A stretch of DNA of 10,476 nucleotides, from assembly GCA_003501335.1 (NCBI GenBank), contig DNPQ01000366.1, positions 1 to 10,476 of the forward strand, in the 5' to 3' direction. Shown here in pieces: positions 1-6,026 of the stretch. Source of the stretch: Bacillota bacterium. GTDB taxonomy: Bacteria; Bacillota; UBA4882; UBA8346. Each line of letters opens with the position of its first letter. Position 1 is the first letter of the stretch. Made by a program: the position numbers and the translations under genes. The notes beneath the pieces were generated by a model. The model was not told the origin of the DNA. It made no database searches and saw only the letters and a program-made list of their open reading frames with translations.

Positions 1-506
1 GGCAGTTTAAACCGTAAATTGCCTGCTATCAGAAGTAAAATAAGAAAGCCGGCGCCGTAAATCAACCCCAAATAGGTCCGGTTGGACATTTGGGAAGGCA
101 TGGCGTTGAAATAATCGGTGGTCATATTACTCATAATGACTAATTTTTGCGTTTCTTTACTCCGGGCCGGAATCGTCAGCAGCAAACTTTCCGCTGAACC
201 CGGCCGTAACTTCGCAAAAATGGGGTGAACCAGTTCGGCGGAGAAGATTAAGAATAAAAAGACGGCGATTACCAATCCCCCGCCGGGATGGGTAAAACTG
301 AAAGCGATCGCCGCCAGGCTGAGCAGTACATAAACATAGAGGCTCACCGAAAAATTGAAGACCGAGGTCTTTTTGGAGGCAGACTGGTATTCCCAGGTTG
401 CAGTTTCTTGTTGAATGAAACCGGATACGGCCTTGGCCCCTGCTGAACCAGGCAGACGCTGAGGATGGGCGTCTGCGATTTTATGAAAGGATTCCGAAAT
501 ATTCAT
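1..506 (-). CDS. N-terminal part of a membrane protein with M28-peptidase-like features (runs off the left edge)
   Basis: An uninterrupted minus-strand frame starts at ATG 506-504 and is still open at base 1 (168 codons seen). AAGGAG lies 12 nt upstream of the start. Residues 16-33 (QRLPGSAGAKAVSGFIQQ) resemble the conserved N-terminal stretch of M28-family metallopeptidases. Residues 103-126 (SAESLLLTIPAR followed by KLVIMS) resemble the strand that leads to the first metal ligands in that family. The expected H-x-D motif is not present there; the sequence reads NMTTD. Hydrophobic segments at about 51-72, 76-98 and 145-162 indicate a membrane protein, with two segments inserted between the two M28-like stretches. 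The peptidase assignment is inference, because the rest of the catalytic site lies outside the window. Its codons are more GC-rich than those of the genes after 2.4 kb. Confidence 0.65.
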   Translation of the reverse strand, partial: MNISESFHKIADAHPQRLPGSAGAKAVSGFIQQETATWEYQSASKKTSVFNFSVSLYVYVLLSLAAIAFSFTHPGGGLVIAVFLFLIFSAELVHPIFAKLRPGSAESLLLTIPARSKETQKLVIMSNMTTDYFNAMPSQMSNRTYLGLIYGAGFLILLLIAGNLRFKL

Positions 507-670
507 TATTTTATTTTGCTCCTTTTTTCAAAACTCTTTACCGGAAAATCAAGCCAAAAGATCCAAACTTTTGTTATTCCTTTTTGATTCGACTCTCAGT
601 CGTCAAACTCCTACTTGAAAATTTTGAACCCGGATTGGCGGTGAGGCTGTAGAAAAAAGTTTTCTCTCTG

Positions 671-922
671 CGTATGTTTACCGAATGATTCAGTATGTTC
701 ACCGAACGGTTGCGCACACATACTGAACCGTTGCGTATGCATACTGAACGACTCAGTGAACATACCGAGGAGTTGCGTATGTTTACCGAACGATTCAGTA
801 AGCATACTGAGGAGTTGCGCACGCATACTGAACGATTGAGTATGCATACCGAACCGTTGCGTATGCATACTGAACGACTCAGTAAACATACTGAAGGCTT
901 CAGTTAACATACTGAAGAGTTG
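671..922. repeat. 21-bp tandem repeat (minisatellite), 12 units
   Basis: Twelve consecutive 21-nt units fit this interval exactly, followed by a decayed partial unit at about 923-930. The consensus has two near-palindromic parts, TATGCATA and CTGAACGACTCAG. Variation is concentrated at unit positions 3-6 (tatg, caca, tgaa, taag, taaa) and 14-17 (aacg, gagg, aacc, aaga). Most junctions are TTG|CGT or TTC|AGT, so the ends of adjacent units tend to change together. Because the unit is a multiple of three and nearly self-complementary, several frames on both strands stay open and encode heptapeptide repeats such as MHTERLS. None has a ribosome binding site, so I treat this as noncoding repeat DNA. 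Confidence 0.9.
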
Positions 923-1000
923 CTTATGAGGTGGTGTAATTTTGAGCCACAGCGGTCACAGATTGGAAGATTTTTTAATATATATTCTTATTTTTTTGGA

Positions 1001-1141
1001 CCTCTTGCCCCTCGTTCCCCTCGTTGGTTATCTTTTCCCAGGTAGTGGCCATATTGCCGGTTGGATTTTGGTGGGCAACTTAAAATCCCAGTTGGAAATG
1101 TTTTAGGAGGGGCAGGAGGGCCAAGAGGGGAAGGAGGGCAT
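1001..1141. repeat. Inverted-repeat element with 9-mer-iterated arms (copy 1)
   Basis: The left arm, 1001-1027, is three 9-mers: cctcttgcc, cctcgttcc, cctcgttgg. The right arm, 1106-1141, is four 9-mers: ggaggggca, ggagggcca, agaggggaa, ggagggcat. The right arm is approximately the reverse complement of the left, so the element could fold as a long imperfect hairpin around a loop of about 78 nt. An A-rich tract follows the right arm. The 150 nt beyond it (1142-1295) hold nothing I can identify. Confidence 0.7.
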
Positions 1142-1295
1142 TAAAAAAAATAAAAAGAAAGGTTTAAAAAAAGAGGACGTCTGATGATCTGGAGGCTATA
1201 GAGAAAAGCTTAGGACAAAAAATTCGTCCAATCCGGCGCCTTTTTGTAAAAGACGCTTAATCCTGAAAATTTTGGTCGGCTTTTTTATTTTTTAG

Positions 1296-1407
1296 CCCAC
1301 ATGGGCCATATGACCAACATGGATTTTTAAAAGACCTGGTAGAAAGTTTTATGGGAGGTATGTTGGCTATGTTGGGGAAAAAATATAAAACGGATAGAGA
1401 TTTTGAG
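1296..1407. repeat. Inverted-repeat element with 9-mer-iterated arms (copy 2) and conserved 3' flank
   Basis: The left arm, 1296-1322, is cccacatgg, gccatatga, ccaacatgg. The right arm, 1351-1377, is atgggaggt, atgttggct, atgttgggg. The arms are imperfectly complementary across a 28-nt spacer. The layout matches copy 1, but the 9-mer sequence is different (CCAACATGG-type instead of CCCCTC-type). The 30 nt after the right arm (1378-1407) match 10385-10414 at 27 of 30 positions, linking this copy to the one near the right edge. Bases 1408-1512 show no recognisable feature. Confidence 0.7.
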
Positions 1408-1512
1408 TGAATTAGGGACGGTGAAGCATAGAATGCGGATGTACAGGTGAATAAGTGAGTAAAAGCTGAATGTCTACGAGGATGCGTAAATGAATTAGTG
1501 TGGCATAGATGT

Positions 1513-1702
1513 CGACAGGGGACGGCGCGAACTAGTTCACGAACCCACTCCCCTGCACCTCTAGGGCCAAAGGGTGTAGCGGCACACCCTTTGGAATCCG
1601 GCAGCCGGAACCCATGGATTCCGGACTTCCTTCATCTCTCCTCACATCCTTGTTCGGAGTCGGAGTTTTTGATAAACTGGCGCTAACTTCCGTGTTAGCG
1701 CC
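1513..1702. repeat. Cluster of perfect hairpins
   Basis: Three inverted repeats lie in 190 bp. First, CAGGGGA 1516-1522 pairs with TCCCCTG 1549-1555, with the palindrome GAACTAGTTC (1529-1538) in the loop. Second, CCAAAGGGTGT 1567-1577 pairs with ACACCCTTTGG 1584-1594 (11 bp, 6-nt loop). Third, GGCGCTAAC 1679-1687 pairs with GTTAGCGCC 1694-1702 (9 bp, 6-nt loop). GGAATCC 1593-1599 also matches GGATTCC 1616-1622. None is followed by a T-run on either strand, so these are not ordinary terminators. The first shares a 16-nt arm, inverted, with 9844-9859. The cluster sits next to a transposase fragment, which suits debris of mobile or REP-like elements. Confidence 0.65.
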
Positions 1703-1710
1703 TTCTCGAT

Positions 1711-1732
1711 TAATTCTGTTGGCCGACGGCAG
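1711..1732 (+). repeat. 22-nt exact repeat, left copy
   Basis: The 22 bases from TAATTCTG to GACGGCAG occur identically, in the same orientation, at 9813-9834, about 8.1 kb away on the other side of the sugar-uptake cluster. The left copy overlaps the end of the IS256-type transposase similarity. On the minus strand it reads L-P-S-A-N-R-I at both sites. Confidence 0.8.
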
Positions 1733-1915
1733 GATTGTCTCCGGGCTTAAATCCACTCCGTAAATGTCTTGAATAATGTCCTGCATGTCACGGGTTGACA
1801 TGCCTTTGCCATACATTGAGATGACCTTGCCTTCGATTCCGGTTACATCCTTTTGCCCTTTGGCTACAATTTGAGGTTGAAAACTTCCGTTGGCCTTCAC
1901 CAATATGGAATCCAA
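1712..1915 (-). pseudogene. IS256-family (mutator-type) transposase fragment
   Basis: The minus-strand frame from 1915 reads through NGSFQPQIVAKGQKDVTG, GKVISMYGKGMSTRDMQD and IIQDIYGVDLSPETI before the similarity fades at about residue 68 (ANRI). This is the segment of IS256-family transposases just before the catalytic core, where the family typically has '(E)PQIVPKHQ..V.GIE.KIISMYAKGM(T/S)TRDIQ.H...IYG..VSP..IS.ITN.I'. Intact members have about 400 residues; here the N-terminal third and the whole DDE catalytic region are missing. The frame runs on to 1532, but that tail passes through the hairpin cluster and is not transposase-like. It is a dead remnant. Confidence 0.75.
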
Positions 1916-2122
1916 TTTTGCTGACTTTCGTAATCAATCAAAATATGTGGGCGGTCTAATAGGCCAAAAGGCAGTGACAGCGGACGTTAAGACCATGGGA
2001 TTTGACCTCTTGGCGCGGACTAGCAATCATTCAACCGGCCCAGGGAACAGAGCGAATGCTCGAAGACCACCTTGAGCCCAATAAGTGGCATTTTTGATAG
2101 AATAAAATATTGATACTATTTT

Positions 2123-2151
2123 TTGGCTTGCATAAAAAGAGCAGGTATGTT
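2123..2151 (+). promoter_or_regulatory. Predicted sigma-A promoter of the cyclase-family gene
   Basis: TTGGCT (2123-2128), a 17-nt spacer and TATGTT (2146-2151) give 4/6 matches to each consensus box. The predicted start at about 2158 coincides with the left edge of the 30-bp palindrome, which is where a repressor would act. It implies a 5' leader of about 245 nt. A second possible -10 (TATTAT, 2312-2317) lies just before the downstream operator but lacks a good -35. Confidence 0.45.
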
Positions 2152-2157
2152 AAAATA

Positions 2158-2187
2158 AAATTAATTTGAAAGCTTTCAAATTAATTT
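2158..2187. promoter_or_regulatory. 30-bp perfect palindrome, candidate LacI-family operator O1
   Basis: The sequence is perfectly self-complementary over 30 bp, centred between 2172 and 2173, with core TTTGAAAGCTTTCAAA. An even-length palindrome with a central GC step is typical of LacI-family operators, and a LacI-family gene lies at 8309-9313 in the same cluster. Its position at the predicted transcription start suggests repression. CcpA-type cre sites also have GAAA...TTTC arms but are 2 bp longer at the centre (GCGC), so this is not a standard cre site. Confidence 0.65.
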
Positions 2188-2326
2188 ATGTAAACCGACT
2201 TAAAGAATAATCCATTGGTTATTTTGGATATTTATTTAGAAAGGTTAAAGCTTGATAGATCTTGTAATGTTAGCTCGAAAAAAGACTCGATGCAGTTAAC
2301 ATAGTAAGGTTTATTATATTCAAAAA

Positions 2327-2340
2327 TTGAAAGCTTTCAA
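2327..2340. promoter_or_regulatory. Second copy of the operator core, O2
   Basis: TTGAAAGCTTTCAA repeats the 14-bp core of the palindrome at 2158-2187, with centres 161 bp apart, and sits 65 bp before the start codon. Two identical sites this far apart, around or downstream of a promoter, suit DNA looping by a tetrameric or bridging LacI-type repressor. The regulator is not identified directly. Confidence 0.6.
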
Positions 2341-2405
2341 AAAGTTTAATACCTTTAATTGTAAAATTGTTTAGACCAAAAAATATCATAAAGGAGAGCA
2401 AGATT

Positions 2406-3953
2406 ATGAAACGAATTTTGAATTTATCCCTTCCGGGATATACATGTCCTGAAGGTAATTCCGATGGTGGAGCTTATCCTATTTACAGTTACCGTCCGGA
2501 TTACAATGCATTTATAGAGAAAGTCTCGGATGAGAGAAGCATTGATCAGATCATGGGTTTTTTTGATTTAAAAACATTTCTACTTGGACCTTTTCCAGGA
2601 GAATTGTTTAATCTTTGCGCAATGACGACTAAACCGCATACTACCCATATCACATACTTCAAAAAAAATAAATCCAATTTGTATGATCCGCAAGATGTTT
2701 CGGCATTAGCTCCGGATCAACTGGTTGGTGATCTCAAAGTTATCAATGTTACTAACGTAAAGAGCGATATCTCGATTAACGATCTTAAAAAGTATGAGAT
2801 CGCCGAAGGCGATATCGTATTTTTAAATACTAACTTCAGCAAAAAATACCGGGATATCAAGCCTACTAAAAAGTACTATACCGAGCTTCCTGGTCTTAGC
2901 TTTGAGGCGGCAGAATACCTCGTAAAAGCTGGTGTAAAAGTCATCGGGATCGATGCTCGGACCATGGAACCTTTAGAAAAAAGCAACAGAGGTAATGTAT
3001 CAATCATTGATTTGTTCAATCAAGCGGGAATACCGGTGGTGGAGGATTTGGCCAATCTGGATTTAGTTACTGAAAATTTAAAATGGGCTATCATCGGAGT
3101 ACCGGTTAAAATCCATGGAGCTTTGGGAGGAGCGGCCCGGGTTATTGCAATTAACCCTGATGAGCCGAATGAATACTTAGATTTATCTCATAAAGTTAAA
3201 ACATATCCGGATATGAGATTTGATCGGCCTCATGGCTGGGAGTTACCTATGCCCGAGAGAATTGAACCCCGTGATATGCAGAATCAAATTTCGAGATGGA
3301 CTAGGCTTCTGCCCTTTGTCCTCGAAGGCAAGGATGTCAGAACTCCGGATGGGAGAAGTCAGGAAATGTACATCTATTTCAGCCATGGTTCAAACACTCA
3401 TGCTGAATGTGCATATTTTGATCCATTTAGTTCGCATAACATCTCTGAAGAGATCATGTTAAGATATAAAGAAATGCCCATTGACAGGCTGATAGGAAAT
3501 GCTTCCATCCTTGATCTGAGTGAAAATATTGGTCCAAGGCAGACAATCGATGTCGATCTGCTCGAAAAATCCAGCGTCGATATACATAAAGGCGATGTTC
3601 TTTTTGTAAGGGCCGATATTAACGATTGGTATTTATTTGGAAAATCAATTGATATAACACCGGGCTTTACGGTGGGCGCCGCAAGGTGGTTGGTTGATAA
3701 GGGAATAAAAGCTATTGTGATTGATTTCCCGTCTGTTGAGAAGTCGAATCCGCCTAGTGGTATCGATGGAGTAAGGTATACAGCGAACGATGTGCATTAC
3801 TATTTTCATAACAATAATATTCCTGTAATTGAAAAGGCGACAAAGCTTTCTCATATTAAACAGAAGAGGTTTTCAACAGCTATTCTACCGTTACCTGCAC
3901 ATAATCTGGGAGGATTTCCGGTGGATATATTTGTGTGGGAAAATTGGAAATAA
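2406..3953 (+). CDS. Tandem-domain cyclase-family (KynB-like, PF04199-type) protein
   Basis: 515 residues from ATG 2406, preceded by AAGGAG at 2391-2396. An upstream in-frame TTG at 2367 has no ribosome binding site, so I rejected it. Two homologous halves are visible. Domain 1 (about 3-250) opens with ILNLSLPGYTCP. Domain 2 (about 257-515) opens with YLDLSHKVKTYPD, the usual start of the metal-dependent cyclase/kynurenine formamidase family (single-domain members have roughly 200-260 residues). Domain 2 keeps a recognisable ligand region, HGSNTHAECAYF (327-338), in place of HxGTHxDxPxH. Domain 1 has only PHTTHITYF (78-86), with the acidic ligand replaced, so it may be inactive. Other family blocks occur twice: EGDIVFLNTNF/KGDVLFVRADI and AGVKVIGIDARTME/KGIKAIVIDFPSVE. 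It is probably a soluble cytoplasmic hydrolase or lactonase-type enzyme, substrate unknown. Two LacI-type palindromes lie upstream. Confidence 0.85.
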   Translation: MKRILNLSLPGYTCPEGNSDGGAYPIYSYRPDYNAFIEKVSDERSIDQIMGFFDLKTFLLGPFPGELFNLCAMTTKPHTTHITYFKKNKSNLYDPQDVSALAPDQLVGDLKVINVTNVKSDISINDLKKYEIAEGDIVFLNTNFSKKYRDIKPTKKYYTELPGLSFEAAEYLVKAGVKVIGIDARTMEPLEKSNRGNVSIIDLFNQAGIPVVEDLANLDLVTENLKWAIIGVPVKIHGALGGAARVIAINPDEPNEYLDLSHKVKTYPDMRFDRPHGWELPMPERIEPRDMQNQISRWTRLLPFVLEGKDVRTPDGRSQEMYIYFSHGSNTHAECAYFDPFSSHNISEEIMLRYKEMPIDRLIGNASILDLSENIGPRQTIDVDLLEKSSVDIHKGDVLFVRADINDWYLFGKSIDITPGFTVGAARWLVDKGIKAIVIDFPSVEKSNPPSGIDGVRYTANDVHYYFHNNNIPVIEKATKLSHIKQKRFSTAILPLPAHNLGGFPVDIFVWENWK

Positions 3954-3974
3954 AATAAAATAAAATTAAGAAAA

Positions 3975-4022
3975 CTGGCTGTGGATGAAATGCAAAAATA
4001 CACTTGCTCCACAGCCGGGTTT
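3975..4022. terminator. Possible weak terminator hairpin after the cyclase-family gene
   Basis: GGCTGTGGA (3977-3985) pairs perfectly with TCCACAGCC (4008-4016). An A-rich stretch before the stem can extend the pairing into GTTT after it. The loop is long (22 nt) and only three T residues follow on the plus strand, so termination would be weak. On the minus strand the stem is followed by a better T-rich tract, but no minus-strand gene ends here. Confidence 0.4.
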
Positions 4023-4360
4023 AAACTACATAATGTTTTATGTAAGAACGGGCTTTCACTGAGTCAACGCCATCAATGCATCTTTTGTCGCTGTCGAAAC
4101 GTTTAGTTATATTCTTTTGTATGCGTTGATTTAGAAAATCTATTATCGAATGAAAGGGGGAATTATATTGTTTTGGTCATTTACTAGCTACAATTCACAA
4201 TATGGTTAGGATTTTTATTTCAAACATTTTTTTATATTTTTAAATAAAATTAATCGATTTTATTGTTATTTATAATATCATATTGTTCCGTTAAATTTCT
4301 TCAGTTAAGTATAATTTTAGAATTATGTAGTATGGATTTAACAAAAGGGAGGGTTTTTTA
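4023..4360 (+). promoter_or_regulatory. AT-rich leader of the binding-protein gene with a candidate -10
   Basis: No gene is supported in this 338-bp stretch. The best promoter signal is a perfect TATAAT at 4310-4315. Its only -35 candidate is TTGTTC (4284-4289) at a long 20-nt spacing, so the promoter is tentative. A strong Shine-Dalgarno, AAGGGAGG (4346-4353), precedes the ATG at 4361. A GGGGG followed by TTG near 4155-4172 could start a 13-codon leader peptide, but nothing else supports translation. No copy of the GAAAGCTTTC operator is present. Confidence 0.35.
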
Positions 4361-5650
4361 ATGAATAAAAAGCTAGCTTTTATTTTAGATGTTCTGGCAT
4401 GCGCTGCTTTATTTTTAGCGCCTGTGTTTGCTGTTTATGGAAGTAATCCCCAGAAGGTGTTGCGGATCATGGTATCTGAAGGAAGTTCGGGAAGGGCAAT
4501 AAGCCAGGCTGCGAGGGATTATGAGGCTGCTAAGGGCGTTAAGGTGGAAGTCCTTTCCTATCCCTACGGCGATATGCACGATAAACAGCTTTTGGAATTG
4601 AGAAATAGATCCAAAAATGTAGATATTGTTAATGTTGATTCCCAGATATGGTTGGCTGAATTAAACGGTTACTTACAGCCTTTGAAACCCTATATCCAGA
4701 AAACCAAATTTGATACCGGAATATATGTTCCATCCATGCTAAATATGTTCACCATGAGCGTTCATAAGGAGAAAACGTTGCTTGCCTTGCCCATGAGGGT
4801 AGGGGGCTGGGTTCTTATTTATCGAACCGATCTGTTCAAAGCAAAAAATCTGGCCGTACCTAAAACCACGGATGAATTCTTAAGTGTAGCCCAAAAACTA
4901 ACTGAAGGGAATGTATATGGATTTGCGGCAGCGTTCAAACAGACAAATTATCTTGTAGCGCAATGGGATCCTTTTCTGTATAGCTTTGGCGGGAACATCC
5001 TAAATGATAAAATGACGAAAGCCGCTTTTAACAGCCCGCAGGGCAAAAAGGCTACCCAATTTTTGGTCGATTTGTACCGAAAGTACAAAGTAGTGCCTCC
5101 TTCGGCAATTGATTATGAACAAGACGGCGTTATCTCATCAATGCAACAAGGTATCACAGCAATGGCAATAACTTATTCTCCGTATTTTCCTGAAATCAAT
5201 GATCCGAAAAAATCCAAGTTTAGTGGGAATTTTGCGGTTGCACCCGTTCTTCCATACGATAAAGACTCCGGCCTAAATTCGGGAGTAACTGAAGTATCAG
5301 GTTGGGGATTTGGCATAAGCAAATATAGCGCTAATAAGGATTTGGCTTGGGATCTGATCAAATTTGTGTGCGGAGAGGCAGAGCAAAAAAAACTTGCGGT
5401 GGAGAATCATAATTCCCCTACGGTTTCCCAAGCTTTTAAGGATCCTGAGTATTTGAAGGTATATCCTGAAGCGACAGCGGTATTGACCTCCCTCCAGGGC
5501 GCTAAATCGAGACCGGGTACTATCAAATGGACCAGAATTGAGGATGCATTGTCCAAAGGCCTTTCCACGGCGATTACCGGAGAAAAGACGGTCGACAAGA
5601 TGCTTGCCGATACTGAAAAAGAGGTAAATGCAATTTTAGCAGTCCATTGA
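4361..5650 (+). CDS. ABC transporter family 1 extracellular solute-binding protein (carbohydrate type)
   Basis: 429 residues, normal for MalE/UgpB-type binding proteins. The N-terminus has lysines at 3-4, a hydrophobic core at about 5-22 and a signal-peptidase-I-like site V-F-A at 22-24, giving a mature start near VYGSNP. C14 lies inside the hydrophobic core in a poor lipobox (V-L-A-C), so this seems to be a secreted protein rather than a classical lipoprotein. Family features include the first strand VLRIMVSEGSSG, an A.DYEAAKGVKVEV block, the hinge-type segment DIVNVDSQIWLAELNGYLQPL and the C-terminal-lobe motif GWGFGISKYSANKDLAWDLIKF. It would deliver the ligand to the permeases at 6027-7768. 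The 376-bp gap to them is unusually long and has its own promoter and repeat signals. Substrate cannot be inferred. Confidence 0.92.
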   Translation: MNKKLAFILDVLACAALFLAPVFAVYGSNPQKVLRIMVSEGSSGRAISQAARDYEAAKGVKVEVLSYPYGDMHDKQLLELRNRSKNVDIVNVDSQIWLAELNGYLQPLKPYIQKTKFDTGIYVPSMLNMFTMSVHKEKTLLALPMRVGGWVLIYRTDLFKAKNLAVPKTTDEFLSVAQKLTEGNVYGFAAAFKQTNYLVAQWDPFLYSFGGNILNDKMTKAAFNSPQGKKATQFLVDLYRKYKVVPPSAIDYEQDGVISSMQQGITAMAITYSPYFPEINDPKKSKFSGNFAVAPVLPYDKDSGLNSGVTEVSGWGFGISKYSANKDLAWDLIKFVCGEAEQKKLAVENHNSPTVSQAFKDPEYLKVYPEATAVLTSLQGAKSRPGTIKWTRIEDALSKGLSTAITGEKTVDKMLADTEKEVNAILAVH

Positions 5651-5745
5651 CAATATTTTAAGCAACAATAGTTAAACAGGAAATCCATCAATGCTTTTTT
5701 AGGCACAGAATAATTTAAATATTATGCTATTGAGAGTTCTAAATA

Positions 5746-5774
5746 TTGACTAGGTTACGGTAACCTTCTATCTC
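5746..5774 (+). promoter_or_regulatory. Candidate promoter P1 of the permease genes with a palindrome in the spacer
   Basis: TTGACT (5746-5751), a 17-nt spacer and TATCTC (5769-5774). The spacer holds the 15-nt palindrome AGGTTACGGTAACCT (5752-5766), an ideal position for a regulator to control RNA polymerase. The -10 is weak (4/6), so the promoter may need activation or may not be real. The inner 11 nt of the palindrome recur inside the regulator gene at 8783-8793, perhaps by chance. Confidence 0.35.
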
Positions 5775-5815
5775 TGAAATTGTAAACAATTTTTTCAAAA
5801 TTGTTTACAATTTCA
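5775..5815. promoter_or_regulatory. 19-bp perfect inverted repeat (twin operator or leader hairpin)
   Basis: TGAAATTGTAAACAATTTT (5775-5793) and its exact reverse complement (5797-5815) are separated by TTC. Each arm contains a near-palindromic 12-mer (ATTGTAAACAAT, 5779-5790, and ATTGTTTACAAT, 5800-5811). The 12-mer centres are 21 bp apart, two helical turns. No T-run follows, so it is not an intrinsic terminator for the binding-protein gene. It lies just after candidate P1 and could be a double protein-binding site or a hairpin at the mRNA 5' end. Confidence 0.6.
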
Positions 5816-5897
5816 CCTGATAGGGGCAGATGGTTTAGTTTATATAAAAAAGTTTTCGAAGCTATAGTTTGAGATTGCTTCTGAAAAAAGCTAAGGG

Positions 5898-5926
5898 TTG
5901 ACAGACGATTTACAGTGCCTTTGTAT
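5898..5926 (+). promoter_or_regulatory. Candidate promoter P2 of the permease genes
   Basis: A perfect TTGACA (5898-5903) is followed after 17 nt by TTGTAT (5921-5926); an overlapping TATTAT (5924-5929) is a better -10 but at 20-nt spacing. A start here would give a leader of about 95 nt before the permease ATG at 6027. It lies downstream of the 19-bp inverted repeat, so the two candidate promoters would respond to that element differently. Confidence 0.45.
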
Positions 5927-6026
5927 TATACTTTCTCCTCAAAATAATTTTAACAAAGTGGTGAAAACCGCGCACCATTTTTCCATTACTATTTGTGTCG
6001 CTGGCGGCGGCGGAATGGAGACTTAA

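Noticed and set aside
574..910. Three overlapping open frames on both strands with heptapeptide repeats
   Set aside because: They arise from the 21-bp tandem repeat, which is a multiple of three and almost self-complementary. None has a ribosome binding site or a non-repeat domain.
671..1407. CRISPR array
   Set aside because: The 21-bp units are contiguous with no unique spacers, the 9-mers are too short, and no cas gene is present.
1978..2097. 39-codon plus-strand frame (contains PAQGTERMLEDHLEPNKWHF) next to the IS256 fragment
   Set aside because: It looks protein-like and might be a transposase tail, but it lacks a start and I cannot match it to a family, so it was not called.
2367..2405. 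Longer N-terminus of the cyclase-family protein from TTG 2367
   Set aside because: This start has no Shine-Dalgarno, whereas ATG 2406 has AAGGAG at 9-nt spacing and begins directly with the conserved first strand.
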